The notes under the pieces: generated by a model | The model's input: the letters and a program-made list of their open reading frames with translations, nothing else | The model's database searches: none | Told to the model about the DNA's origin: nothing | NCBI GenBank assembly: GCA_963675575.1 | Contig: OY776378.1 | Location: forward strand, 992,001-1,056,000 | From: JAGLOK01 sp963675575 | Lineage (GTDB): Bacteria; Bacillota; Clostridia; Christensenellales; UMGS416 | Direction: 5' to 3' | DNA length: 64,000 nt | Shown here: positions 9,684-18,598 of the stretch, one piece after another | Position numbering within the stretch: position 1 is the stretch's first letter | Layout: every line of letters starts with the position of its first letter | Program-made: the position numbers and the translations under genes

Positions 9684-10706
9684 ATGAAGAAAATAGTTCT
9701 TGGCAAAACAAAACTCAAAGTGACAAAAACGGCTTTTGGAGTGCTTCCTCTGCAAAGAGTGGAGATGCCTGAGGCAATAAAGATATTAAAAAAGGCCTAT
9801 AAAGAAGGAATAAACTTCTTTGATACTGCACGCGGATACTCTGACAGCGAAGAGAAAATCGGCGAAGCTCTAAGTGATGTGCGTGAAAATATAATAATTG
9901 CCACAAAGACGCACTCCAAAGATGCGAAGACATTCTGGGAGCATTTGGGGACAAGCTTAGAAAACTTAAAAACGGATTATATAGATATATACCAATTTCA
10001 TAATCCCGAAGTAGCTTTTAAGACAGGCGACGGCACGGGAATGTTTGAAGCTATGGTGGAGGCGAGGGCGAAGGGAAAGATACGTCATATTGGCATTACA
10101 AACCACAGACAAAAAGTCGCGATGGAGGCGATTGAGTCAGGGCTTTATGAAACATTGCAGTATCCTCTTTCATATATATCCGATGAAGGGGATTTGAATG
10201 TTTACAAAAGCTGCGCTGAACACGATATGGGATTTATAGCTATGAAAGCCTTATGCGGTGGACTTCTGACAAATGCCAAAGCGATATTTTTATTCTTTGA
10301 AAAGATGGAGCAGGCTTTGCCCATATACGGAATGCAAAGAGAAAGCGAGCTTGATGAATTTTTATCTCTGGCAAAAAATCCTCCAAAGCTGACGGAAGAG
10401 ATTTCAACACAAATGGTTGAAGACAGAAAAGCGTTGCAAGGCAATTTCTGTCGGGGATGCGGATATTGCCTTCCTTGCCCGGCGGATATTAAAATAAACA
10501 TGGTGGCAAGAATGTCTTTTCTTCTAAGGCGGGCTGTATGGCAAAACCTAGTAACTCCCGAATGGCAGGTGGAAATGCGCAAGGTAAGCGACTGCATTGA
10601 TTGCGGTGCGTGCAAGTCGCGCTGTCCTTATGGAATAGATTGTCCAACTCTTATGAGAGGCATGCTGGAAGATTATGAGGAGTTTTTGCTCGGGAAATCA
10701 CTTTAA
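9684..10706 (+). CDS. Aldo/keto reductase with C-terminal 4Fe-4S motifs
   Basis: This 340-residue protein has an aldo/keto reductase barrel in its first two thirds: the Asp and Tyr of FFDTARGYSDSEEKIGEAL, the Lys of IATKTHS and the His of IYQFHNPE form the usual catalytic tetrad. The C-terminus carries two cysteine clusters, CRGCGYCLPCP and CIDCGACKSRCPYGID, as in the Fe-S subgroup of this family common in anaerobes. It probably performs an NAD(P)H-dependent carbonyl reduction with an Fe-S electron relay; the substrate is unknown. AAGAGGTGAG before ATG 9684 is a good ribosome site. It is monocistronic. Confidence 0.88.
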   Translation: MKKIVLGKTKLKVTKTAFGVLPLQRVEMPEAIKILKKAYKEGINFFDTARGYSDSEEKIGEALSDVRENIIIATKTHSKDAKTFWEHLGTSLENLKTDYIDIYQFHNPEVAFKTGDGTGMFEAMVEARAKGKIRHIGITNHRQKVAMEAIESGLYETLQYPLSYISDEGDLNVYKSCAEHDMGFIAMKALCGGLLTNAKAIFLFFEKMEQALPIYGMQRESELDEFLSLAKNPPKLTEEISTQMVEDRKALQGNFCRGCGYCLPCPADIKINMVARMSFLLRRAVWQNLVTPEWQVEMRKVSDCIDCGACKSRCPYGIDCPTLMRGMLEDYEEFLLGKSL

Positions 10707-10764
10707 AGAGGGATTGATATATTTTTGAGTGAAATGCAAGTGGTTTTACTGTAACAAATACACC

Positions 10765-10793
10765 TTGAAAATAATGTGTATATTATATATAAT
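10765..10793 (+). promoter_or_regulatory. Sigma-A-type promoter of the ileS leader
   Basis: TTGAAA (10765-10770) and TATAAT (10788-10793) are separated by exactly 17 bp, close to consensus, just before the T-box leader. Confidence 0.75.
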
Positions 10794-10805
10794 ACATTAA
10801 ACAAG

Positions 10806-11024
10806 AAAAAGCTGTGATTTAAGACGCACGCAACAGGGGAATATCAAAGAGAGCCGCGAGGGGTGAAAAGCGGTATATGATTCTTTTGCGACATCACTTA
10901 ATGAGCTTCTTATGCAAAACATAAGGCGTTTCCCGCGTTAAGAGGAAAGAGTGTCCGCATCAATGCGGAAATTCAGGTGGTACCGCGATGCATTTCGTCC
11001 TGTTGTGACGAGGTGTTTTTTTGT
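10806..11024 (+). promoter_or_regulatory. T-box leader, isoleucine specific, with terminator
   Basis: The conserved T-box AGGTGGTACCGCG is at 10975-10987, where the acceptor end of uncharged tRNA pairs. Stem I features precede it (AGAGAG, then GGGGTGAAAAGC), and the specifier loop shows an ATC isoleucine codon at 10893-10895 in the context GCGACATCACTT with TGAGC after it. A terminator hairpin with a T7 tail (about 10990-11024) follows. Uncharged tRNA-Ile should stabilise the antiterminator and switch on ileS. The exact 5' boundary is estimated. Confidence 0.93.
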
Positions 11025-11091
11025 TTCAGAACGGCAAAAAAGAATTTTTAAATAAGTTATAATAAATATATAGTCGTCTAATGGAGGATGT

Positions 11092-14000
11092 ATGCTATAC
11101 AAGAAAGTATCCACGGATTTAAACTTCGTTGATAGGGAAAAAGAAACGTTGGAGTTTTGGAAAGAACATAAAATATTTGAAAAATCCATCGATCAAAAAA
11201 AAGACGCGGAAGTTTTTACGTTCTTTGACGGACCGCCCACAGCAAATGGAAGACCGCATATAGGGCATGTATTAACTCGCGTAATAAAAGACTTGATTCC
11301 TAGATACAGAGCGATGAAGGGATATAAAGTTTTGCGCAAAGCAGGCTGGGACACTCATGGACTTCCGGTAGAGCTTGAAGTGGAAAAACTCCTTGGGCTA
11401 GATGGAAAAGAGCAGATTGAAGAATACGGTATAGAGCCATTTATAGCTAAGTGCAAAGAAAGCGTTTGGAAGTATCAAAACGAATGGCGTGAAATGAGTG
11501 AGCGCGTTGGCTTTTGGGTGGACATGGACAACCCATACATTACCTATACAAATGATTATATTGAATCCGTTTGGTGGTCGCTCAAAAAAGTGCACGAAAA
11601 AGGATTGCTTTACAAAGGATATAAAGTCGTGCCTTATTGTCCGCGTTGCGGAACATCTTTATCCTCCCACGAAGTGGCACAAGGCTATCAAGATGTATCT
11701 GAAACTTCAGCTGTTGTTCGCTTTAAAGTAACCGGCGAAGATAGCACATATATACTCGCGTGGACGACGACACCTTGGACTCTTCCGTCAAATCAATTAC
11801 TGTGCGTAAACGAACATGTTGATTACGTAAAGTGTAAATCAGGAGAGAATATTTACATACTGGCTAAAGATTTGTCTGAGGGGCTTTTGGAAGAAGGCTA
11901 TGTAGTTTTAGACACTGTCAAAGGCGCGGACTTGGTAGGCACCGAATATGACACGTTATTCCCCGAAGCAAACAGCACTCCGGCTGGGCAAAAGCATGTT
12001 GTTGTCGCAGACGATTATGTAACCACATCCGAAGGTACTGGTGTAGTCCACCTTGCCCCGTTTGGTGAAGACGATATGCGCCTTTTGCTTAAAGCAGACG
12101 CGAAATTCATCCAGATAGTTGACACACAGGGAAGATTTACCGAAGAAACTCCTTGGGATAAAGTGTTTGTAAAAGACGCGGATGAAGATATCTTAAAGCG
12201 CCTCGAGGAACGCGGACAGCTTCACAAGGCTTTGGATTATGACCATAGCTATCCTTTCTGCTGGAGATGCGACACACCGCTGCTGTATTATCCACGTGAT
12301 TCATGGTTTATTGCCATGAGTAAGCTTCGTGAAGAGCTTGTCGCAAACAACAGAACAATAAACTGGATGCCCGACAACATAAAAGAAGGTAGGATGGGCA
12401 ACTGGCTTGAAAACGTTATGGACTGGGGCCTTTCCCGTGAACGCTACTGGGGAACACCGCTTCCTGTATGGATGTGTGAATGCGGAAATACGGAAGTAAT
12501 CGGTTCTATAGAAGAGCTTAAACAAAAGGGCAAGAATGTGCCCGATGACATAGAGCTGCACAAGCCATTTGTGGATGACATCAAACTTGCCTGCGATAAG
12601 TGCGGCGGGGAGATGACACGCGAGACGGCGGTTATCGACTGCTGGTATGACAGCGGCTCCATGCCATTTGCGCAATGGCACTATCCGTTTGAAAACAAAG
12701 AGATATTTGAAGAGAATTTTCCGGCAAACTTTATATCTGAAGCTGTCGACCAAACACGCGGATGGTTTTACACACTTATAGCGATATCTACACTGCTATT
12801 TGAAAAAGCGCCCTTTGATAACTGCATAGTCCTAGGGCATGTGCAAGACAAAGAAGGAAAGAAGATGAGCAAACACTTGGGCAATGTCACAGATCCCAAG
12901 GATGCATTGGACAAACAGGGCGCTGATGCCGTGCGCTGGTATTTTTATGTAAACTCGCAGCCGTGGCTCCCTTCAAGGTATGCGGATGAAGCGGTATCCG
13001 AAGGTCAGCGAAAGTTTATGGGAACGCTTTGGAACACATATGCTTTCTATATACTATACGCGAATATCGACGGATTTGACCCGACAAAATATAAGTTGGA
13101 ATACGAGAAGCTTTCTGTAATGGACAAGTGGATGCTGTCAAGGCTCAATACTTTGACTAAAGATGTGGATGAGCACCTTGATAATTACAGAATAACAGAA
13201 GGCGGACGCGCGCTATCGGCGTTCGTTGACGAGCTTTCTAACTGGTATGTGCGCCGCGGACGCGAACGCTACTGGGGCAGCGACATGACTCAGGACAAGA
13301 TAAACGCATATATGACGCTTTATACGACACTTGTTACAGTATCTAAGTTATCAGCGCCATTTATACCGTTTATGACGGAGCAGATATATCAAAACCTGGT
13401 GTGCACAGTTGATAAAACCGCACCTGAGTCTATACATTTGTGCGATTTTCCGACATATACCGAAAGCATGATTGACGCCAAGCTTGAAGAAAATATGGAC
13501 GCGGTGTTGACGGTGGTTACACTTGCCCGCGCATGCCGCAACAAGGCCGCCGTTAAAAATCGCCAGCCGCTTCCAAAGCTTTATGTTCAGGGAGCTACGA
13601 TGGAAAAAGAGTATTCCGAAATCGTGCTTGAAGAGCTTAACGTGAAAGAAATTGAATTCACAGACGATGCTTCGGGATTCATAGACTATATAATAAAGCC
13701 CCAGATGCGCACAGTAGGACCAAAGTACGGCAAGCTGCTTGGAGAGATAAAAAATGTTTTGGCTGAATATGATGGAGCTGATTTTGTACACACACTAAAA
13801 GAACACGGACAAGTTAACTTTAACATTAAGGGTACTGAAGTGGAGCTTAAAGAAGATGATGTGCTTATTAGCACCGATCAAAAAGAAGGCTATGTTTCGC
13901 AGGACGAAAACGGCGTGACCGTTGTTATTGACACGAACCTAACACCGGAGCTTGTCGAAGAAGGCGTTGTACGCGAAATAATATCCAAAGTGCAGACAAT

Positions 14001-14199
14001 GCGCAAAGAGGCCGGCTTTGAAGTGACAGACCATATCGTGCTTTCATACGAAGGCTATAATGATGTATTTGAAACGAACGCGAAAGAAATCGGCTCGGAG
14101 ACTTTGTCTGACAAAGTTGAGCAGGGAATAAGCGGCGGATATCAAAAGACTTGGAATATAAATGATACGGATGTAATACTGGCGGTGACAAAAATATAA
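11092..14199 (+). CDS. ileS: Isoleucine--tRNA ligase
   Basis: A 1035-residue class I aminoacyl-tRNA synthetase that charges tRNA-Ile. The HIGH motif is in GRPHIGHVLTR (about residue 56), and KMSKH is at about residue 591 in KEGKKMSKHLGN. The editing (CP1) domain holds CPRCGTSLSSHEVAQGY and WTTTPWTLPSNQ. The length and these variants fit the long type-2 (eukaryote-like) IleRS rather than the shorter type 1. ATG 11092 is preceded by GGAGG at 11083-11087. It is the first gene of an operon with an RNA methyltransferase (TAATG overlap) and a pseudouridine synthase, all behind the T-box. Confidence 0.97.
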   Translation: MLYKKVSTDLNFVDREKETLEFWKEHKIFEKSIDQKKDAEVFTFFDGPPTANGRPHIGHVLTRVIKDLIPRYRAMKGYKVLRKAGWDTHGLPVELEVEKLLGLDGKEQIEEYGIEPFIAKCKESVWKYQNEWREMSERVGFWVDMDNPYITYTNDYIESVWWSLKKVHEKGLLYKGYKVVPYCPRCGTSLSSHEVAQGYQDVSETSAVVRFKVTGEDSTYILAWTTTPWTLPSNQLLCVNEHVDYVKCKSGENIYILAKDLSEGLLEEGYVVLDTVKGADLVGTEYDTLFPEANSTPAGQKHVVVADDYVTTSEGTGVVHLAPFGEDDMRLLLKADAKFIQIVDTQGRFTEETPWDKVFVKDADEDILKRLEERGQLHKALDYDHSYPFCWRCDTPLLYYPRDSWFIAMSKLREELVANNRTINWMPDNIKEGRMGNWLENVMDWGLSRERYWGTPLPVWMCECGNTEVIGSIEELKQKGKNVPDDIELHKPFVDDIKLACDKCGGEMTRETAVIDCWYDSGSMPFAQWHYPFENKEIFEENFPANFISEAVDQTRGWFYTLIAISTLLFEKAPFDNCIVLGHVQDKEGKKMSKHLGNVTDPKDALDKQGADAVRWYFYVNSQPWLPSRYADEAVSEGQRKFMGTLWNTYAFYILYANIDGFDPTKYKLEYEKLSVMDKWMLSRLNTLTKDVDEHLDNYRITEGGRALSAFVDELSNWYVRRGRERYWGSDMTQDKINAYMTLYTTLVTVSKLSAPFIPFMTEQIYQNLVCTVDKTAPESIHLCDFPTYTESMIDAKLEENMDAVLTVVTLARACRNKAAVKNRQPLPKLYVQGATMEKEYSEIVLEELNVKEIEFTDDASGFIDYIIKPQMRTVGPKYGKLLGEIKNVLAEYDGADFVHTLKEHGQVNFNIKGTEVELKEDDVLISTDQKEGYVSQDENGVTVVIDTNLTPELVEEGVVREIISKVQTMRKEAGFEVTDHIVLSYEGYNDVFETNAKEIGSETLSDKVEQGISGGYQKTWNINDTDVILAVTKI

Positions 14200-15065
14200 T
14201 GTGGATTGCAGACGCACATAAGGATTACGAACTAATTGACGCGGGCGACGGAATGAAGCTTGAGCGCTGGGGAAACAAGGTATTATACCGTCCCGACCCT
14301 CAGGCAGTATGGACTTGCGTAAAAACTTCTGAGGAATGGGCGGGAATTGACGCCGTTTACCACCGTTCAAACAAAGGCGGGGGAGAGTGGCAGCAATATA
14401 AAAAACTTCCTGACAGATGGGAGATAGAGTATAAAGACCTCCGTTTTCATGTAGGGCTAATGGGATTTAAGCATACAGGGCTTTTTCCTGAGCAAGCTGT
14501 AAATTGGGACTGGATGAGCAATCTTATTAAAAATGCAGGGCGCGAAATTAATGTATTAAACCTGTTTTCATACACAGGAGGCGCGACGCTTGCCTGCGCC
14601 AAAGCTGGAGCAAATGTTGTACATGTTGACGCCAGTCGTGGAATGGTGAATTGGGCAAAAGAGAATGCCGCGCTTTCTGGGCTTCAGAATGCCCAGATTC
14701 GCTATATCGTGGATGACTGCGTTAAATTCGTGCAGAGGGAAGCGCGCCGTGAAAATAAATATCACGGAATCATAATGGATCCGCCGTCATATGGCAGAGG
14801 CCCCAAAGGCGAAACGTGGAAGATGGAAGACATGATTTTTGCTCATGTAAAAGATTGTGTGGAACTATTAGATGAAAAGCCGTTGTTTTTCCTAATTAAC
14901 AGTTATACGACAGGGCTTTCCCCGCATGTTATAGAAAATATTTTAAGCCTTACGGTAAAGGAGCGCTTTGGCGGGAGCATTACCTCCGATGAAATTGGGC
15001 TGCCTATTACTTCATCCGGCTTGGTGCTGCCATGTGGATCATCCGGGCGTTGGATAAGTGAATAG
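14199..15065 (+). CDS. Class I SAM-dependent methyltransferase, RlmI/RlmK-like
   Basis: A 288-residue methyltransferase. Motif I is NLFSYTGGATLACAKAGA, the acidic strand-2 residue is in VVHVDASRGMVNWAKENA, and motif IV is IIMDPPSYGRGPKGE, as in the RlmI-type 23S rRNA cytosine methyltransferases. The N-terminal PUA domain of E. coli RlmI is missing, so the exact base modified is uncertain. The start codon overlaps the ileS stop by one base (TAATG), which implies translational coupling. Together with the next gene it forms an RNA-modification pair under tRNA-Ile control. Confidence 0.85.
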   Translation: MWIADAHKDYELIDAGDGMKLERWGNKVLYRPDPQAVWTCVKTSEEWAGIDAVYHRSNKGGGEWQQYKKLPDRWEIEYKDLRFHVGLMGFKHTGLFPEQAVNWDWMSNLIKNAGREINVLNLFSYTGGATLACAKAGANVVHVDASRGMVNWAKENAALSGLQNAQIRYIVDDCVKFVQREARRENKYHGIIMDPPSYGRGPKGETWKMEDMIFAHVKDCVELLDEKPLFFLINSYTTGLSPHVIENILSLTVKERFGGSITSDEIGLPITSSGLVLPCGSSGRWISE

Positions 15066-15066
15066 T

Positions 15067-15753
15067 ATGAAGCCTGAAATAATATACGAAGATAATCATG
15101 TGATCGTTGTAAACAAGCCGCCGGGTATGCTCTCTCAGGGAGATGATACAGGGGATTTGGATTTATTGACGTATCTTAAAGGCTATGTAAAAGAAAAGTA
15201 TAATAAGCCGGGCGACGCATATATCGGTCTGGTGCATCGCTTGGACAGACCCGTTGGCGGGCTTATGGTGTTTGCCCGCACATCGAAGGCGGCTTCCAGG
15301 CTTTCTAGTCAAGTGTCAACACTTAAGATGAAAAAAGAATACATCTGTGTTTGCGAAGGTAAACCCGAGGACGGCAAATGGATTGATTGGCTTTATAAAG
15401 ATAAGCGCACAAATACTACAACTGTTATGCGTGACGGCGCACGCGGCGCAAAGCGCGCAAGCCTTGAATGCCGTGTGCTTTACAGTGAAGATAACGAATC
15501 AATTTGCCGCGTGGAACTATATACGGGCAGAAGCCATCAGATTCGCGTACAGTTTTTGGAGCATGGTTGCCCGCTTGTCGGCGACCAAAAATATAATCCC
15601 AATGCTGAAAAGGGAATGTGGATAGCACTCATGTCTCAAAGGCTGACGTTTTGGCATCCGACATTAAATGACAAGATGGTGTTTACACTTGATTTGCCCG
15701 ATAGTTTGCCATGGGTTAAGTATAAATATATGATTGATTTGGATGAAGTGTGA
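15067..15753 (+). CDS. RluA family pseudouridine synthase
   Basis: A roughly 228-residue pseudouridine synthase that isomerises uridine in structured RNA. The catalytic aspartate sits in LVHRLDRPVGGLMVFAR, and further family blocks are VNKPPGMLSQG, KKEYICVCEG and YTGRSHQIRVQF. It has no S4 domain, like the short RluA-type enzymes. I choose ATG 15067, one base after the upstream stop; a GTG at 15058 inside the previous gene is possible. The nearby upstream gene gives translational coupling rather than an obvious own ribosome site. The target RNA cannot be told from sequence. Confidence 0.88.
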   Translation: MKPEIIYEDNHVIVVNKPPGMLSQGDDTGDLDLLTYLKGYVKEKYNKPGDAYIGLVHRLDRPVGGLMVFARTSKAASRLSSQVSTLKMKKEYICVCEGKPEDGKWIDWLYKDKRTNTTTVMRDGARGAKRASLECRVLYSEDNESICRVELYTGRSHQIRVQFLEHGCPLVGDQKYNPNAEKGMWIALMSQRLTFWHPTLNDKMVFTLDLPDSLPWVKYKYMIDLDEV

Positions 15754-15861
15754 ATTTGATAAAAAAAAGTAAACTTTGATTAGTCTTATTCAAAACCCTT
15801 GTCTGGTGGGAAATTTATTAAAATTATAATATATGATTATTGAGTAAGTAAAGAAGTTTTC

Positions 15862-16470
15862 TTATTCACTAAATTTCTTTGACCAGCCGTATTTGCCCTT
15901 CATCTCGACAAACGTGACTTTACCCATTGAGGCGATTTCAACATCGCCTTTATTATTCTTTGTGATAAGCAGAAGATCTTGTAAGCCCTGAGGACCTATG
16001 GGGGCTATCATCTTTCCGCCAGTTGCCAGCTGGTTTATGAGGTCTTGGGGCAAAACTCCGGCTGCAGAAGTTGCGATAATTCTGTCGTAGGGAGCATTTT
16101 CCTGCCACCCGAAGCTTCCGTCACTTTTTTTATAGTGTATATTGGTGTATCCAAGTGCATCAAGCTTTTGCTGTGCTCTGAGTGAAAGCTCAGGAATCAG
16201 CTCAACGGTATAAACCTCTTTTGCGAACTCAGCAAGAAATGCGCTTTGGTAACCGGATCCTGTTCCAATCTCAAGCACTTTCAAACTCTTATTGAGGGCG
16301 AGCATGCGTGTCATCTCAACGACCAGACTTGGCTGGGATATCGTTTGACCGAAGCCTATGGGAAGAGGCCTGTCGAAATCCGCCATAAGTTTATACTCGT
16401 TATCTACAAAAAAGGATCTGTCAAGTTTCTTGAAAAAATGTTCTAAACTTTCGATATTCATTTTCATCAT
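15862..16470 (-). CDS. Protein-L-isoaspartate O-methyltransferase-like protein
   Basis: This 202-residue protein matches the PCMT family that methylates isoaspartyl residues in damaged proteins. Seen: FGQTISQPSLVVEMTRML (family substrate loop), motif I VLEIGTGSGYQSAFLAEFA, VYTVELIPEL, and the late block YDRIIATSAAGVLPQDLINQL followed by GGKMIAPIG. The start region reads ATGATGAAAATG with only a weak ribosome site, so the exact first residue is uncertain. It is a single gene between the RluA operon (convergent) and the DUF362 gene. A general methyltransferase role is the alternative. Confidence 0.85.
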   Translation of the reverse strand: MMKMNIESLEHFFKKLDRSFFVDNEYKLMADFDRPLPIGFGQTISQPSLVVEMTRMLALNKSLKVLEIGTGSGYQSAFLAEFAKEVYTVELIPELSLRAQQKLDALGYTNIHYKKSDGSFGWQENAPYDRIIATSAAGVLPQDLINQLATGGKMIAPIGPQGLQDLLLITKNNKGDVEIASMGKVTFVEMKGKYGWSKKFSE

Positions 16471-16523
16471 CTCATAACAAATATTATATTATAATTATAC
16501 AACTAAAACCTATTTGAGGATAA

Positions 16524-16561
16524 AGAAAAATAAAAGCGCCAGAGAACTGTTCCCGGACGCT
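16524..16561 (-). terminator. Terminator of the DUF362 gene
   Basis: On the minus strand a 13-bp imperfect stem (AGCGTCCGGGAAC, one-base loop, GTTCTCTGGCGCT) is followed by TTTATTTTTC, about 20 bases after the stop codon. Confidence 0.75.
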
Positions 16562-16582
16562 TGCATATTAATAAATATATTG

Positions 16583-17713
16583 CTATTTTATTGTTATTAT
16601 TTCATATTTTCTAGAGCCTATTCCTATTTTTTCAGAATGCGCGAGACATGTTTTATACTCAGAGTTTGGCGTAGTATTTTCAAAATGGTCATGCTGGTCG
16701 TAGAAATTAGATTTTGCGATGTTTTCATAAAGTTGACTATTCGGCAAAGGCTCCTGTTTGAGACAGGCATCTACGCAAGCCTGATCCAGTGCGAGTGGGT
16801 CAAAGGAGGCAAACATACCGATGTCAGGCAGGATCGGCGAGTCATTTTCAGGATGGCAGTCGCAGTTTGGGCTGATATCCATTACTAAGGAGATATGAAA
16901 ATGAGGACGGCCTGTCAGTACGGCTTTTGCATATTCGGCCATTCTGCAGTTAAGTTCTTTGGTAGCTGCCCAGTTTGTAAAACTGATTGCGTCAAAGTTG
17001 CATGCCCCGAGACACCGACCGCAGCCCACGCAGTTATCGAGATTGATAGTCATCTTCTTTTTAATTTTATCAAATGCCAGTGCGTCATTTGCACATTCAC
17101 GCACGCATCTGAGGCAACCTGTGCAGAGTTCTTCATCAATGCTTGGCTTCCCATTTATATGCATATCTTTTTTCCCTGCTCTTGAACCGCAGCCCATGCT
17201 GATATTTTTAATGGCTCCGCCAAAGCCAGCCATTTCATGCCCTTTGAAGTGGTTTAGACTTATGAAGATGTCAGCGTCCATCACAGCATGGCCTATCTTG
17301 GCTTCTTTTATATATTCTCCGCCTTCTACAGGAACGCTTATATCATCAGTGCCCTTAAGACCGTCTCCGATTATAATTGGACAGCCTACCGTTAAAGGTG
17401 TAAAACCATTTTGCCAAGCGCACTCAAGGTGTTCCAGCGCGTTTTTCCTGCTACCCGGATATAAGGTGTTGCAGTCAGTAAGAAAAGGCTTGCCGCCGAG
17501 CGCCTTTACAGTGTCAGCCACAGCTCTGGCATAATTCGGCCGTAAAAATCCGAGATTGCCAAGCTCGCCGAAGTGGAGCTTAATCGCGACAAATTTATTT
17601 TTCATATCAATGGTATCAATGCCTGCAGTATTTAGCAGTCTATTAAGCTTTGTTGGCAGACCTTCACCGAGCTTTGTTCTGAAATCCGTGAAATATACTT
17701 TTGATTTTTCCAT
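16583..17713 (-). CDS. DUF362 domain protein with two 4Fe-4S clusters
   Basis: A 376-residue protein with an N-terminal DUF362 region (KLHFGELGNLGFLRPNYA, TDCNTLYPGSR, FISLNHFKGHEMAGFGGAIK) and two ferredoxin-type motifs, CTGCLRCVRECANDA and CVGCGRCLGACNFDAI. Proteins of this kind are common in anaerobes and are thought to be redox or metal-related, but no reaction is firmly assigned. No signal peptide is seen, so it is probably cytoplasmic. GGGAG precedes the ATG. It is monocistronic with its own terminator. Confidence 0.9.
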   Translation of the reverse strand: MEKSKVYFTDFRTKLGEGLPTKLNRLLNTAGIDTIDMKNKFVAIKLHFGELGNLGFLRPNYARAVADTVKALGGKPFLTDCNTLYPGSRKNALEHLECAWQNGFTPLTVGCPIIIGDGLKGTDDISVPVEGGEYIKEAKIGHAVMDADIFISLNHFKGHEMAGFGGAIKNISMGCGSRAGKKDMHINGKPSIDEELCTGCLRCVRECANDALAFDKIKKKMTINLDNCVGCGRCLGACNFDAISFTNWAATKELNCRMAEYAKAVLTGRPHFHISLVMDISPNCDCHPENDSPILPDIGMFASFDPLALDQACVDACLKQEPLPNSQLYENIAKSNFYDQHDHFENTTPNSEYKTCLAHSEKIGIGSRKYEIITIK

Positions 17714-17930
17714 TTTATACTCCCTATTTTTTTTCTATCTAAAACATATCTATTTTAATTATAAGGGATAAAGCTAACTAAATGTCAATCTTTAATTGAA
17801 AACAATAGAAAAATATTATCAGGTTATTTTTGTATATTTGTTTAAAAAGTGATTTAAGTGTTTTTTTTAATTACAATGAGTTCGAATAATCGTATGTGAA
17901 TTATAAATTTTTTGGTGAATTTTTTATTTT

Positions 17931-17999
17931 GGGTAAAATAAAACGGGATAGGTTTACCCCGCATCGTTTGAATCATATTTACTTGTTCAATCGGTGCGG
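17931..17999 (-). terminator. Long hairpin followed by terminator after the 28-residue micro-ORF
   Basis: Immediately after the micro-ORF stop on the minus strand lies a nested stem (CCGCA...TGCGG outside TTGAA...TTCAA, 17959-17999). It is followed by CGGGGTA, loop AACC, TATCCCG and then TTTTATTTT (about 17931-17961). The second part is a good intrinsic terminator, which supports a real minus-strand transcript here. Confidence 0.7.
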
Positions 18000-18086
18000 T
18001 CATACAAAGTCTTTTATATAATGCACCGAATCTGAAAAATCCATTGTTTTAATAAAATCACGTTTCTTTGTAATTCTAAAGTTCAT
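18000..18086 (-). CDS. Possible micro-ORF, 28 residues
   Basis: An ATG-started frame reading MNFRITKKRDFIKTMDFS and then DSVHYIKDFV, ending one base before a hairpin/terminator. The ribosome site is weak (GAAAGAAG, seven bases upstream). It lies 75 bp downstream of another micro-ORF on the same strand that has a strong ribosome site. The mix of basic N-terminus and hydrophobic/aromatic C-terminus could be a signalling or regulatory peptide, but nothing recognisable is seen. Function unknown. Confidence 0.35.
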   Translation of the reverse strand: MNFRITKKRDFIKTMDFSDSVHYIKDFV

Positions 18087-18161
18087 GTCAGTCTTCTTTC
18101 GTTTTTTTTAATTTAATTAAGTTGTAGTTGGTCTCTAAAATCGAGCAAAACAAAAATTCTG

Positions 18162-18242
18162 TTATTTTTTATACTCTAAATTCCAATACTCTTCAATTGT
18201 GATAAGGTCAGGTTTCTTTTTGAGAAGGTTAAATAATTTCAT
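18162..18242 (-). CDS. Possible micro-ORF, 26 residues, strong ribosome site
   Basis: An ATG-started frame of 26 codons beginning MKLFNLLKKKPDLITIEEYW and ending NLEYKK. AAAGGAGA stands seven to eight bases before the ATG, better than at many annotated genes here. A plausible TATAAT (18274-18279) lies about 30 bases further upstream. The peptide is short and amphipathic with a basic middle and has no cysteine, so it is not a standard AgrD. It could be a peptide signal precursor, a small regulatory protein or a leader peptide. Function unknown. Confidence 0.5.
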   Translation of the reverse strand: MKLFNLLKKKPDLITIEEYWNLEYKK

Positions 18243-18273
18243 GTTTTTGTCTCCTTTCATATTTTATACTTGA

Positions 18274-18319
18274 ATTATATGTCTGATAATGCAAGGTAAA
18301 CAATACAAAAATTGTTAAC
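18274..18319 (-). promoter_or_regulatory. Promoter with overlapping inverted repeat, upstream of micro-ORFs
   Basis: On the minus strand TATAAT at 18279-18274 has a TTGTTT 18 bp upstream (18303-18298). The -35 overlaps a 9-6-9 imperfect palindrome (GTAAACAAT, ACAAAA, ATTGTTAAC) at 18296-18319, a likely operator. Confidence 0.5.
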
Positions 18320-18373
18320 AAAAAGTGAATTGAGAGCAAAATAGTGATGTATACATGTGGGGAAAACGATATA

Positions 18374-18388
18374 TGTGCAGTATGCACA
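18374..18388. promoter_or_regulatory. Perfect 6-3-6 inverted repeat
   Basis: TGTGCA GTA TGCACA, a perfect inverted repeat in the middle of the non-coding interval between the micro-ORFs and tRNA-Arg. It has the size of a protein-binding operator. No gene next to it is obvious on either strand. Confidence 0.35.
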
Positions 18389-18563
18389 AAAAGATTTTAT
18401 ATAATGTACGTTTTGCCCATAATACTAATCAAACCAGCACTTTTTTATTTTGACAAGAGAGTCAGATTGCTCTGAAAAACAAACATTCCAACGCTGTTTT
18501 ATCTCGTTAAATAAGCTAATAGCTATTCAGAAAACAATTCATTGATATATGCGGTGGTAGTAA

Positions 18564-18595
18564 TAAAAAAACTCTCGCAAAACGAGAGATTTTTA
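18564..18595 (-). terminator. Terminator of tRNA-Arg
   Basis: CTCTCG, 5-base loop, CGAGAG, with an A8 run on one side and T5 on the other. On the minus strand the T-rich tail follows the hairpin directly after the tRNA, so it ends the tRNA transcript. Confidence 0.85.
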
Positions 18596-18598
18596 ATC

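Noticed and set aside
15347..15625. 92-codon frame inside the pseudouridine synthase gene
   Set aside because: Overlaps a conserved gene in another frame, without own signals.
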